Origin: Pseudomonadota bacterium
GTDB lineage: Bacteria > Myxococcota_A > Polyangia > Polyangiales > Polyangiaceae
Assembly (NCBI GenBank): GCA_023398955.1
Contig: JAEWRL010000109.1
Span: forward strand, 1-64,000
Direction of reading: 5' to 3'
Length of the DNA stretch: 64,000 bases
Positions 43,194 to 51,987 of the stretch are shown in pieces. The notes beneath the pieces are model-generated. The model did not search any database. It had not been told where the DNA came from and saw only the letters and a program-made list of their open reading frames with translations. Numbering within the stretch: the stretch's first letter is position 1; each line of letters begins with the position of its first letter. The position numbers and the translations under genes were made by a program.

Positions 43194-43975
43194 CCGACGC
43201 TCCGCCCTGTCTCACGCGATCGCACGATGCGCCCCGCGGCCATCGCGGCCCCAAACCCGTTGTCGATATTCACGACGGTGACTCCCGACGCGCACCCGGT
43301 GAGCATCCCGAACAGGGCAGCAAAGCCTCCCAATGCCGCGCCGTAGCCAATGGACGTCGGAACAGCGACTATGGGCTTATTCGTGAGGCCCCCCACGACG
43401 CTCGGCAGGGCACCTTCCATGCCGGCAATCACGATGAGAGCGGCGGCGCGCTCGAGAACGTCCATCTTCCCCAGGAGCCTATGGATTCCCGCCACACCCA
43501 CATCGAACACTCGCTCGGCGTGGACACCGATCATCCGTAACGTTTCGAGCGCCTCCTCAGCGACTCCTATATCGCTGGTTCCTGCGCAAACGACGGCGAC
43601 CATGTCGGGACTATCCGAAGGGACGGCGACGCCACCATAGGACACCGTTCGCGCGACGGCATTGTACGCCAGCTGTGGAAGAGCAGAACAAACAGACGCC
43701 GCCTTCGCCTCGTCGAGACGCGTGACCAGCACACGTTGATCCGATTCGAGCAGCGCGCCGACGATTCCCACGATCTGCTCGGCGCTCTTCCCCTCACCGA
43801 AAACGACCTCGGGCACTCCCAGTCGCAGCGCGCGGTGGCTGTCCACGGTGGCGTAACCTAGTTCTACGTAGGGCAGCCGCCTCAGGTGCTCGACGGCAGC
43901 CTCGGGATCGATCTCCCCCCGCTGCACACTCTGGAGGAGGCGCTTCAGTCGTTCTGGCTCCATGCCGATTGCCAT
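43190..43975 (-). CDS. larB: LarB carboxylase (pyridinium dicarboxylate mononucleotide synthase)
   Basis: About 261 residues from the ATG at 43975 (one at 43963 is equally good; an upstream ATG at 44014 has no better ribosome site). AIR-carboxylase-like features dominate the C-terminal half: 'VAVVCAGTSDIGVAEEALETL', 'ERVFDVGVAGIHRLLGKMDVLERA', 'IVIAGMEGALPSVVGGLTNKPIVAVPTSIGYGA' and 'VVNIDNGFGAA'. LarB carboxylates and hydrolyses nicotinic acid adenine dinucleotide as the first step of nickel-pincer cofactor synthesis. It precedes larC in one operon. Confidence 0.93.
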   Translation of the reverse strand: MAIGMEPERLKRLLQSVQRGEIDPEAAVEHLRRLPYVELGYATVDSHRALRLGVPEVVFGEGKSAEQIVGIVGALLESDQRVLVTRLDEAKAASVCSALPQLAYNAVARTVSYGGVAVPSDSPDMVAVVCAGTSDIGVAEEALETLRMIGVHAERVFDVGVAGIHRLLGKMDVLERAAALIVIAGMEGALPSVVGGLTNKPIVAVPTSIGYGAALGGFAALFGMLTGCASGVTVVNIDNGFGAAMAAGRIVRSRETGRSVG

Positions 43976-44146
43976 GTAACGCAGGTTTCGGGAATCGTCG
44001 ACTGCGTGAAGCACGCCGAGACAGGCAGCAAACGGAGCCCTACGCTCGGCGGAGCTTCGGGCCAGGACGCGACGACCCGCCCCTCGGCCCGCCTGGTTGG
44101 CGCCCCCCTTTGCAATCGCTACCCGGCCGTGGTTTGCTGGCCCCCC

Positions 44147-44707
44147 GTGCCGGCACTCATCGCCCCTCTACTCGGACTGCTACTCGGCGTGTGCTTCGCG
44201 TGGGCATCTGCCGACGAACTGGCGCGCTCAACGAGCGGTGCGGGAGGAACCCGAGGCCTGCTTGTCGCCGCGCTCTTCGGGCTCTGCATCCTGGCGCCAA
44301 GCGCGGCTTACTATCTCATTGTGGCTCCCGACTGGGCCTGGGCCTATCTGCTCGCACCAGGACGGCTGAGCCGTGCGACGTCTCTGGCCGTGGCACTGGC
44401 AGCAGGAGCGAGCGTTGCGGTGGGCTATCTCGCTGCGTCGCGTCCCGCCGCCGCCCGTCGTTTCCGACCTGTTGCCCGGCTGGCGCTGATACCCGCTGTC
44501 GTCATTGCAGTCTTGAGCGCCGCTTTGGCACACCGTTGGTCGGTTTACGCGACGTACGCCCAGTTTCGGGGAGAGTTCGGACTGCGTCCGCTGGCCGGCA
44601 GCTGGCTCGGGTATGCCGTTCTCTGGACAGTCGTAGTAGTTGCCGGCTCGGCGCTCTGGACGTTACGTGCGCTGGCGCGAAGTGGCGATCCACTCCGCGG
44701 TCGTTGA
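44147..44707 (+). CDS. Small polytopic membrane protein
   Basis: 186 residues from the GTG at 44147; upstream codons overlap larB without a start that fits. About five hydrophobic segments are present ('LIAPLLGLLLGVCFAWASA', 'GLLVAALFGLCILAPSAAYYLIV', 'SLAVALAAGASVAVGYLAA', 'LALIPAVVIAVLSAALA', 'WLGYAVLWTVVVVAGSALW'). No motif is recognised. It lies 33 bp before the TldE gene and may be co-transcribed with it. Confidence 0.65.
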   Translation: MPALIAPLLGLLLGVCFAWASADELARSTSGAGGTRGLLVAALFGLCILAPSAAYYLIVAPDWAWAYLLAPGRLSRATSLAVALAAGASVAVGYLAASRPAAARRFRPVARLALIPAVVIAVLSAALAHRWSVYATYAQFRGEFGLRPLAGSWLGYAVLWTVVVVAGSALWTLRALARSGDPLRGR

Positions 44708-44740
44708 CGTAGTCCGCACCGCACGACACGTTGAGCGAAC

Positions 44741-46108
44741 ATGGGCAGCGACAGCGATCTACAGACCCTCGTAGAGCTCGGCGAGCGGGTCATGCACCGG
44801 GCGCGGAAAGCAGGGGCCGACACCGCAGAGGTATCGGTACGTTCGGGATGGGCGCTCAACGTGCGGGTTCGGATGGGGAAGCCCGAGCTCGTCGAGGAAG
44901 CAGGGCACAAGGGCATAACTCTGCGCATCCTGCGAGAACAGCGCGTCGCGATCACCTCGACGACCGATCTCTCCGAAGACGGCCTAGGACGCTGCATTCA
45001 GGACGCCATGATGCTTGTCCAGCTCAGCGAGCCGGACCCGCTCGCCATGCCGCCGGAATCCGGGGAGCTTGCGCGGGCGCCATTCCCTGATCTCGATCTC
45101 TTCGACGAGACAGTCGCCACGATTGACGCGGACCGGGCCATCGAGCTTGCCCTGCGCGCCGAGCAGGCGGCCTTCGACACCGACCCTCGCATCCGTCTCA
45201 GCGAAGGGGCAAGCTTCTCACGCAGTAACTCCGCGTCCGCACTCGTGCTCTCTTCGGGCTTCGTCGGCACCAAGCGGGGCTCCTACGCCTCGCTCGCAGT
45301 GGCTCCGGTCGTGGAGGACTCAGGCAACAAGAAGCGTCGGGGTCACTATTGGACCGGTCACCGTCACGCCTGTGCGCTCGAGCCTGCCGAAGCCGTGGGT
45401 CGCGAGGCGGCACGGCGAGCCCTGGCGAAAATGGGTGCTCGCAAGGTCGGCACTCGCGAGGCCCCGGTGGTCTTCGATCCCGAGGCGGCGCGCAGCGTCA
45501 TTGGGAGCTTCGCCGGCTGCATCCTCGGTGGCTCCCTCTGGCGTCGCTCCAGCTACCTTCTCGACCGCCTCGGCACGGAGGTTGGCTCGCCACTCGTGAC
45601 ACTGGTCGACGATCCTCTCGTTGTCCGCGGGCCCGGTTCGAGGGTATTCGACGGCGAGGGCCGAGCCACGAAGCGACAGGTGGTGGTCGACGGCGGCAAG
45701 CTCGAGACATACCTTTTGGACACGTACAGTGCGAGGAAGCTCAGTCTGGCGCCGACATCCAGTGCCGGTCGGAGCGGCGGAGCACTGGCCGCGACCACGA
45801 GCAACTTCAGCCTGAGCCCCGGAACTCAATCCCGTGATGAGCTCATCAGCCAGATCGACGCCGGGCTCCTGGTAACCGAAATGATGGGGTTTGGCTTCAA
45901 TCCCGTCACTGGGGATTTCTCCCGTGGCGCTGCTGGTTTCTGGATCGACAATGGGAGGCTCAGTCATCCGGTCAGCGAGGTGACGGTATCGTCGAATCTC
46001 GATGCGATGCTGAAGGGCATCGTGGCTGTCGCCAACGACCTCGACGAGAAGACGTCTACTGCCTCTCCGACCTTCTGCATCCGATCCATGACGATCTCAG
46101 GGCAATAG
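44741..46108 (+). CDS. TldD/PmbA-family metallopeptidase (TldE type)
   Basis: 455 residues. The N-terminal part ('VMHRARKAGADTAEVSVRSGWALNVRVRMGKPE') and the C-terminal barrel ('DDPLVVRGPGSRVFDGEGRATKRQVVVDGGKLETYLLDTYSARKL', 'GLLVTEMMGFGFNPVTGDFSRGAAGFWIDNGRLSHPVSEVTVSSNL') are diagnostic of the family. No HExxxH zinc motif is seen, which fits TldE (PmbA), the non-catalytic half that pairs with TldD to degrade peptides such as antitoxin or microcin precursors. No tldD is in the window. Confidence 0.9.
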   Translation: MGSDSDLQTLVELGERVMHRARKAGADTAEVSVRSGWALNVRVRMGKPELVEEAGHKGITLRILREQRVAITSTTDLSEDGLGRCIQDAMMLVQLSEPDPLAMPPESGELARAPFPDLDLFDETVATIDADRAIELALRAEQAAFDTDPRIRLSEGASFSRSNSASALVLSSGFVGTKRGSYASLAVAPVVEDSGNKKRRGHYWTGHRHACALEPAEAVGREAARRALAKMGARKVGTREAPVVFDPEAARSVIGSFAGCILGGSLWRRSSYLLDRLGTEVGSPLVTLVDDPLVVRGPGSRVFDGEGRATKRQVVVDGGKLETYLLDTYSARKLSLAPTSSAGRSGGALAATTSNFSLSPGTQSRDELISQIDAGLLVTEMMGFGFNPVTGDFSRGAAGFWIDNGRLSHPVSEVTVSSNLDAMLKGIVAVANDLDEKTSTASPTFCIRSMTISGQ

Positions 46109-46149
46109 TCCACAACTCCATCGAAACCGGGCAGCCTGCATCCGCCGGA

Positions 46150-47700
46150 TCAACGCGTCGAATTCGAGGACCCAGGGGATGCTCCTGGGTCAGCATGCAC
46201 CGCGAACGAAGGCGGCACGTCGACAGCTTCGGGGTTGAGCCGTGCGAGACTATGGCCCTCGTCGGCCGCACTCATGGCCGGAAAGGTGGACCGAACCGTG
46301 GAGAAGGGATCAATGAGCACCAACGGCTCCCCGCTGTTCCGAAGCCCACTGGTACCGAGCTCCGGCAGCTCGATCAGCTCGACGTCTGCATCTGGTCGGA
46401 TGTCGAAGCGTGAGTTCCGATCGTAGCCCGAGGCTACTACGAGGACGTAAGCTCGAGCCTCCAGCCAGTACGACGGGAGCGCGCAGCTACCTCCAGCGTC
46501 CTCGATGGTCCATCCTTCGAGATCGACAGCCTCATTGCCATCGTTGTAGAGCTCAATCCACTCCTGCTCCGGCTCCTTGCCGATTGGGTTGGCCATGACC
46601 TCGTTGATGACCACATGCGGCTGGCGGACCATGGTATCTACCCGGACGCGCAGGTCGAAGCGTCGCCCTCCGTCGTCGAAGGCGGCAATGTCGAGCTCAT
46701 TGCTCGCTCCTGGATCGAGTCCTTTGAACACGACCGCGGTCTCACTGACGACCCGGGCATCAGCCAGGTTCGTGCCGCGCAGGACCCAGAGCCAGCTCCT
46801 GTCGCCTGCCTCGACTTGGAGCCTGTCGTCCTCAATCCTCGCGCACCCGGGGCCGAGACGAACGCCTGGTGCGGGACAAGAGGAACCTTCCACGGGAACA
46901 CCTCTGGCTGTCCGCAAGGGCGCGGGATCCAGCAAGGCGCGTCCAAGCTGCGGAGGCGGGACGAGAACGGCACCGACTGGCTGCTTTTCCTCGGCCCGCA
47001 GGGTCACACAGTCATCGTCTCGGACACCCAGCGCCACTCCGCGCATGACGACGGCCTCGACTCCCCCCGGTCCCATGAGTATGGAACGGGGCAGGCTAGA
47101 ACCTGGATCGGCCCCACAGTAGATGGCAATCGGTTCGCCCTCGCTATCCACAGGTGGCCAGAGCCGACGGAGCACCGGTGTTCCCTTGTCAGGCCCAACC
47201 GTAGTGATGTGGACCAGCAATCGCCCCCCAAGGACCAGCGAATAGTCCTGTGCAGCGTCCAAGACCGCTTCCGGCGCGACAATCGCATAGTCGTCCTGAC
47301 GCCACGCCTGCACGGGAACCTGCCGCTCGACGAGGGTCTGCGGTAGCTCGCCTGTGGCGACGCGACGGAGGTGGTATGCGCTGAGCTCGCCGCTGAACAG
47401 GGCAGCGGACGCGAGCGCGCGAGGCGCGGGTCTCACGACGAAGCGCGTGACAATCCTGGCCCCGCCGGGCTCGTTCCTCGGCTGGAGCTCCACCTCCAAC
47501 TCCTCCTGTTCAGCAGTGTCTGGGGCCTCGATGGGTCCGCAGCAAGCCGCCAGGCCCATCAAGACTCCCAAAGCACCACGGAGTCCCGCCCCCGGACAGG
47601 CGCGCCCCGCACGCTCCAGGCTCGTAATTGTCCGGAAGAGCCACCGTTCAAACTCTGCGATACGCGCCCGGGAGCAAGCCGGCATACTGGAAATCATCAC
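46150..47700 (-). CDS. Lipoprotein with C-terminal lamin-tail domain
   Basis: 516 residues. A long N-terminal part ends in a lipobox ('GLAACCGP', near residue 53), so the true start may be downstream of 47700. Mid-region beta-rich segments have two Cys pairs. The C-terminal 130 residues hold a lamin-tail (LTD) domain: 'VVINEVMANPIGKEPEQEWIELYNDGNEAVDLEGWTIEDAGG' and 'YVLVVASGYDRNSRF', a fold typical of secreted myxobacterial proteins. It is likely surface or periplasm located; the role is unknown. It is divergent from the small HTH gene. Confidence 0.8.
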   Translation of the reverse strand: MMISSMPACSRARIAEFERWLFRTITSLERAGRACPGAGLRGALGVLMGLAACCGPIEAPDTAEQEELEVELQPRNEPGGARIVTRFVVRPAPRALASAALFSGELSAYHLRRVATGELPQTLVERQVPVQAWRQDDYAIVAPEAVLDAAQDYSLVLGGRLLVHITTVGPDKGTPVLRRLWPPVDSEGEPIAIYCGADPGSSLPRSILMGPGGVEAVVMRGVALGVRDDDCVTLRAEEKQPVGAVLVPPPQLGRALLDPAPLRTARGVPVEGSSCPAPGVRLGPGCARIEDDRLQVEAGDRSWLWVLRGTNLADARVVSETAVVFKGLDPGASNELDIAAFDDGGRRFDLRVRVDTMVRQPHVVINEVMANPIGKEPEQEWIELYNDGNEAVDLEGWTIEDAGGSCALPSYWLEARAYVLVVASGYDRNSRFDIRPDADVELIELPELGTSGLRNSGEPLVLIDPFSTVRSTFPAMSAADEGHSLARLNPEAVDVPPSFAVHADPGASPGSSNSTR

Positions 47701-47746
47701 CCATGCTCGGCCAGCAGAGGGACTGGTTGCGTGCTAAAGGACCGGC

Positions 47747-48091
47747 GTGGACAAGCATCAGATTGTTGCCCTCCGCCAGGAGCTCTCGTGCACGCAGCGG
47801 GAGCTGGCCGAGACCCTCGGCCTCGACGCCAAGATCGTGCAGTCTTGGGAAGCGGGAGAGCTTTTTCCAACGAAGCGATTGGTCCAACAGCTCGAATTAC
47901 TCCGCCAGCGCGGCGCCACCGCCATCGTCCGCAAGCGTCGCAGAGGGCACAGCCAGCCCGCTCTCGATCCGTTGGAGGACCCGCGCCTGTGGAGCTTGGT
48001 GCGGCGGCTCGTCGAGGATCCCGAGCTTCTCGAGAAGGTGCTGAGAATGGCCGAAGGTCCAACGGCAAGACGTCAGTCGTCCTCTCGTTGA
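47747..48091 (+). CDS. Small XRE-type helix-turn-helix regulator
   Basis: 114 residues from a GTG. The N-terminal half is a Cro/C1-type HTH ('IVALRQELSCTQRELAETLGLDAKIVQSWEAGELFPTKRLVQQLELLR'). The C-terminal half has a basic stretch ('VRKRRRGHSQPALDPLEDPRLW') and a helical end ('LVRRLVEDPELLEKVLRMAE'). It probably binds DNA as a dimer. The divergent lipoprotein promoter lies in the 46-bp gap upstream, which could be its target. It is convergent with scpB. Confidence 0.85.
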   Translation: MDKHQIVALRQELSCTQRELAETLGLDAKIVQSWEAGELFPTKRLVQQLELLRQRGATAIVRKRRRGHSQPALDPLEDPRLWSLVRRLVEDPELLEKVLRMAEGPTARRQSSSR

Positions 48092-48116
48092 CCGGGTCCC
48101 CAGGGCGACGGCGCGC

Positions 48117-50177
48117 CTATTCCTCGTCGTCCTCGTCGTCCTCGTCGTCCTCGTCGTCCTCGTCGTCCTCTCGAACGCCCTCAGCCGCTTTTGCGCCCTC
48201 AGCCGCTTCTGCGTCCTCAGCCGCTTCTGCGCCCTCAGCCGCTTCTGCGCCCTCAGCCACTTCTGCGTCCTCAGCCGCTCGAGCGCCTTCTGCCGCTTCT
48301 GCGCCTTCTGCCTCCACCCCGTCTCGGTGGGCGTCCGGGGCAAGCTCTGCTCCTGCTATTGACTCGCTTTCAAGGTCCCAAACGATCTCCTCGAGATCGC
48401 CATCGCTGGCGCCGGAAGCAGCTCCTGCTTCTCGTTGCGGCTGTTCGGGATCCTCATCGACCAGGGAGGGCCCAATGCCGGACTGCGCAGCATCAGGCTC
48501 GCCTTGCGCCACTTTCTCATCGTCGGCGCGATCACTGTCCGCCCGCTGCGCGGGTGCCTCGCCAGGAGCTTCGATATCCTCGGACAACCCCAGATCCAGT
48601 GGTCCTTCGGGCGCGGTTTCGCCAAGTCGCTGTTCGAAATGGCTCCTCGAATCCTCAGTGAGCTCCGTGAACTCGCGGAGCGTAGGCAGCTCGGCGAGCG
48701 AACCAAGGCCAAATAGCTCCAGGAACCCCTGGGTAGTTCCGTACAGCATCGGTCGTCCCGGCTCATCCTTCTTACCCAGGATTCGTATGAGATCCCTGTC
48801 GAGCAAACCCTTCAACACCGCACCACAATCAACTCCACGAATATCGTCCACCTCGGGGCGCGTAATCGGTTGACGGTACGCGACGATAGCTAGCGTCTCC
48901 AGCTGAGCTCGCGAGAGCCGCACCGGGCGCAGCTCGAGGAACGTCCTGACGTACTCGGCGTAGACGGGGTTCGAGCGCAGGGCGTAGCCACCACTGATCT
49001 CCTCCAGCCGCATACCACGTCCAGCAGACTCATCGTTGATCCGCTGGAGCAACTCTTCGACGCGCTTGCGGTCCAGACGACACGCCTTGGCAAGCTCGCG
49101 GACGTTCAACGGCCGATCACTGACGAACAGGATTGCCTCGACCAATCCCTTGAGGAAGCTCTCCGTATCCTCGATGCTCGACTCATCCAGGAGCGGCACG
49201 GAGTCGTCGCCCTCGACCGTAAGCTCGAAACTAATCTCGTCCGTCGCCTCGGGAGCGTCCGCCTCGAACTCCGCCTCCCCCCCTGCGACGTGGAGTGTCG
49301 CAGACCCGCTTCCTGCCACCGATGGCTGGTCTCCCCCTCCGTCTGGCTCCAATAGTGCGGACTCAGCAGGACTCTCCGTTCCGTCCCCCTCCGAGGCGCC
49401 GTCGGTCTCGACAGATGCTTCCAGGAGCGCTGAGAGGTCAACGGACTCTTCGGTCGCCTCCTCTGGTCGCAGCTCTTGGCGTCCATCCGCTGCGAGGCGC
49501 TCGGAAGGAATCGCCGAGTCGTCGGTCGTTGCGTTCCTCGTCGGCTCTTCTGTCCCTTTGCGATCAGAGCGGCTACGCCGCAAGGACGATCTTTGCCCAG
49601 CGACGGCGCCTCGGACCGGAGGCGCGGCAGACCGCGGCTCGGACGGCTTTCGACGGGGAGTACGCTCGCCTCCACGAGTCTTCCCAGGCGGCTCGGCGCG
49701 CCTCGGCCCCCGTTTGCGTTGGCTGGAGCGGGCCGAGTCTGCGACAAGCTTTGGTACTTTGCGTCCGACAGGCGCTGCGCCGTCCGGACCATCTACTGGC
49801 TGAACGCGCCTCGACGACCGGCGGCTCGCCGAACTCGAGGACTCCATGACGTTGCGTGCCGCGACCCTCTCGCGCGTAGCGGAAGGAGCTGCTGCGGTGC
49901 GTGCCGCGCGGGGCGACTTGATACCGCCGCGCGCCTCTTCTCTCGGCGTCTCTGTCCCTTTGCGCGGGGAGCCTGCTCCCTGCTCTAGCCTCTTCTTCTG
50001 GGACCTACCCGCAGTCCCACTCTGCCCGGAAGGGCGCGATTTCTTGGCCTGTTTCGCTGGACGTTCCGCGGCGGGGTGAGCGTGCTGTCGTTCCTTGTGC
50101 CCTTTTGCTTTTTGTGGCTCTTGCCCGCCAGCGCGCCGCCCCTTGGCCGCGCCTTTCGCCTGTTTGCTCTTGCTCAT
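48117..50177 (-). CDS. scpB: Segregation/condensation protein ScpB with very long disordered tails
   Basis: 686 residues, over three times the usual length of about 200. The ScpB core lies at about 335-510 ('FLKGLVEAILFVSDRPLNVRELAKAC', 'LSRAQLETLAIVAYRQPITRPEVDDIRGVDCGAVLKGLLDRDLI', 'PGRPMLYGTTQGFLELFGL') and has the paired winged helices. Residues 1-330 are disordered: first Lys/Arg/Ser-rich, later acidic. After the core come an acidic linker, six-residue repeats of 'EGAEAA' type and five Asp-Asp-Glu units. ScpB binds ScpA and SMC in chromosome condensation. The tails are probably real, since the frame is unbroken and starts 4 bp inside scpA's end (ATGA). Confidence 0.9.
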   Translation of the reverse strand: MSKSKQAKGAAKGRRAGGQEPQKAKGHKERQHAHPAAERPAKQAKKSRPSGQSGTAGRSQKKRLEQGAGSPRKGTETPREEARGGIKSPRAARTAAAPSATRERVAARNVMESSSSASRRSSRRVQPVDGPDGAAPVGRKVPKLVADSARSSQRKRGPRRAEPPGKTRGGERTPRRKPSEPRSAAPPVRGAVAGQRSSLRRSRSDRKGTEEPTRNATTDDSAIPSERLAADGRQELRPEEATEESVDLSALLEASVETDGASEGDGTESPAESALLEPDGGGDQPSVAGSGSATLHVAGGEAEFEADAPEATDEISFELTVEGDDSVPLLDESSIEDTESFLKGLVEAILFVSDRPLNVRELAKACRLDRKRVEELLQRINDESAGRGMRLEEISGGYALRSNPVYAEYVRTFLELRPVRLSRAQLETLAIVAYRQPITRPEVDDIRGVDCGAVLKGLLDRDLIRILGKKDEPGRPMLYGTTQGFLELFGLGSLAELPTLREFTELTEDSRSHFEQRLGETAPEGPLDLGLSEDIEAPGEAPAQRADSDRADDEKVAQGEPDAAQSGIGPSLVDEDPEQPQREAGAASGASDGDLEEIVWDLESESIAGAELAPDAHRDGVEAEGAEAAEGARAAEDAEVAEGAEAAEGAEAAEDAEAAEGAKAAEGVREDDEDDEDDEDDEDDEE
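48121..48170 (-). repeat. 9-bp tandem repeat in scpB (Asp-Asp-Glu units)
   Basis: TCCTCGTCG on the plus strand is repeated five times without change plus five further bases, encoding the acidic C-terminus of ScpB. Perfect copies suggest recent slippage and likely length variation between strains. Confidence 0.9.
48179..48312 (-). repeat. 18-bp imperfect tandem repeat in scpB
   Basis: About seven imperfect copies of CCTCAGCCGCTTCTGCGC on the plus strand encode the Ala/Glu/Gly-rich hexapeptide stretch just before the acidic end of ScpB. Small differences between units indicate an older expansion than the 9-bp array beside it. Confidence 0.85.
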
Positions 50178-51640
50178 CGATCGGACTCCGTGGAAGACTC
50201 CATCGATTGGGGGTTCTGCCGCGCCGAGTCATCCGACTCTGGCTCCGACTCTGGCTCCGACTCTGGCTGCCGCGCTACCTCGCCATCGTGCGCAACTCCG
50301 GCATTGCGAGCCTGCGGCGATGGACTCTCTGCTTCCGGCACATCCAGTGCACTACTGATGGCTTCCTGACCGCGTTCGTCGGCAACGGGCGTTACGCAGA
50401 GACAATCCTCGATGGGGACGAACCCGTCCGGCTCCATGGCTGCCAACTCCCGCGTCGTGGCCGCGTCCGCGTGAACCAGAACTGATGGACCAGCTGCCTC
50501 GTCACGCGACCCGGCCCCGTCGGGCAACTCTGCTGCGTCATGCGCGACGGCAGGTTCGTCCTCCTGAGCGGACGGCGCCTCGGGGAGAGCGGCGGTCTCG
50601 TCGGTATCGGGTTCGGCGATACCTTCCTGAGACACAATGCGCGGAGTGCCCTCAGAAGTGGCGCTGTCCCCTCCGAGATAGCTGCCCTCGTCGGGTCCAT
50701 CAGGGACCGGGCTGGTCGCCGCCAGCTCGCCCCGACCCGGGTCGTCGGTCCCCATTGCCGGGTCGTACCCACCGACTGCAGCGTCGTCCTCATCCAGTTC
50801 GACAAAAATGGGCTCGAGCGGTCCCGCCTGAAAGATGCGCAGCAGACGCACCTTCGCCATCTCGAGAATGGCCAGGAAGGTAACGATGAGATCGGACCGA
50901 GAGTCGTTGCCGTCGAAGAGGGCCTCAAATGCAGTGCGTCGCTTGCCGCGCAACAGATCGATGAGTTGATTGATTCGGTCCGTGATCGAGAAACGCTCGA
51001 ACTCGATCTCGTGGTCGAGAGTCCTCTTGGCCCGCTCCAGGATCCTCTGAAAAGCAGAGAACAGCTTGAACACCTCGCCTGGGGCGAGCGGCGCAGGACC
51101 TTCTGCGCTGGCGCCCGCTACGGGACGCGCGAAAACGTCGCGCCCGAGTATCTTCCTCCCCGCGAGCTGCTCCGCCGCCTCCTTGTACTTCTGATACTCT
51201 AGCAGGCGACGAATGAGTTCTGCGCGCGGGTCCGCTTCCTCCTCCAGGACGTCGTCCTGATCGGTAGGCGGATTGGGCAGGAGCATTTTCGACTTGATAT
51301 GGGCGAGAGTGGCAGCCATCACCAAGTACTCGCTGGCCAGATCGATATTGAGCTCCTCCATCAGCTTCACGTACTCGACGTACTTCTCGGTGATAAAGCC
51401 GATGGGAATGTCGAGAATATCGAGTTCGTGCTGCTGAATCAGGTGGAGGAGCAGATCCAGGGGCCCCTCGAACGCTGGCAGCTTCACCCGATAACCAACG
51501 CCTCCCGCGCTGTCTTCGATGGGCATACTGCCTTCCGCCTCGCTTATCCGCGCGGGCTCCGTCCCAGGAGCCTCGACGCCGCGCCGCTCACTGCGCGCCC
51601 GCACGGCGCCGGGCCTCGGTGCCTCATCCCTCTTACCCAT
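50174..51640 (-). CDS. scpA: Segregation/condensation protein ScpA with C-terminal extension
   Basis: 488 residues against about 250 in most bacteria. The kleisin core spans residues about 48-290: 'YRVKLPAFEGPLDLLLHLIQQHELDILDIPIGFITEKYVEYV', 'LVMAATLAHIKSKMLLP', and the C-terminal winged-helix part ('FVTFLAILEMAKVRLLRIFQAGPLEPIFVEL'-like). Residues 300-488 are acidic and low-complexity and end in three 'PESE' units. The start at 51640 is supported by a GGGGAG ribosome site. ScpA bridges SMC heads; scpB follows with a 4-bp overlap. Confidence 0.93.
   Translation of the reverse strand: MGKRDEAPRPGAVRARSERRGVEAPGTEPARISEAEGSMPIEDSAGGVGYRVKLPAFEGPLDLLLHLIQQHELDILDIPIGFITEKYVEYVKLMEELNIDLASEYLVMAATLAHIKSKMLLPNPPTDQDDVLEEEADPRAELIRRLLEYQKYKEAAEQLAGRKILGRDVFARPVAGASAEGPAPLAPGEVFKLFSAFQRILERAKRTLDHEIEFERFSITDRINQLIDLLRGKRRTAFEALFDGNDSRSDLIVTFLAILEMAKVRLLRIFQAGPLEPIFVELDEDDAAVGGYDPAMGTDDPGRGELAATSPVPDGPDEGSYLGGDSATSEGTPRIVSQEGIAEPDTDETAALPEAPSAQEDEPAVAHDAAELPDGAGSRDEAAGPSVLVHADAATTRELAAMEPDGFVPIEDCLCVTPVADERGQEAISSALDVPEAESPSPQARNAGVAHDGEVARQPESEPESEPESDDSARQNPQSMESSTESDR
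50235..50270 (-). repeat. 12-bp tandem repeat in scpA (Pro-Glu-Ser-Glu units)
   Basis: GACTCTGGCTCC on the plus strand occurs three times in a row, the last copy with one change, and encodes the acidic end of ScpA. It is a likely slippage site. Confidence 0.85.
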
Positions 51641-51987
51641 GCTCTGCTCCCCGCCGGCAACCCAGCGCCCTCAGGGTGCGCACCGCATCGGTCCGCGCAG
51701 GGCGGGATACCGCACCGGTCCGCTTGACCCCGACGAGCAGCGTTGCTTCGGACCGGTATCTATGAAGAGCATCTGGCACAACTTGGAGCGGCCGAAGGTA
51801 GCAGCTGGCGCCTGGGAAGCAGTGGCCAATTCGCCGCCCGCCCATGCTTTTCTCGAACCTCTCGGCCAACCAGGTGACCTTTGTGCTCGTTGACCGGATA
51901 TGCGCTTGGCAGGCCGACGATAACTTGTAAAGCTTCGATGTCCCGCCCGCGCTTTGCCCGCAACAGAGGCGGTTCGAAGCGCCGCCA
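51641..51987. other. Gap upstream of scpA without a recognisable gene
   Basis: 347 bp between divergent genes. Open frames here look random. A weak plus-strand promoter-like pair, TTGGCA then TAAAGC with 16 bp between, occurs near 51909-51936. Short direct repeats of the type ACCGCAYCGGTCCGC occur near 51680 and 51707. Confidence 0.5.

Noticed and set aside
48121..48312. CRISPR-like array in the scpB repeats
   Set aside because: Units are directly adjacent without spacers and keep the reading frame.
47371..48873. 500-codon plus-strand frame with a long Ser run
   Set aside because: The Ser run is the opposite-strand reading of the scpB acidic repeats; the HTH gene and scpB explain the region.
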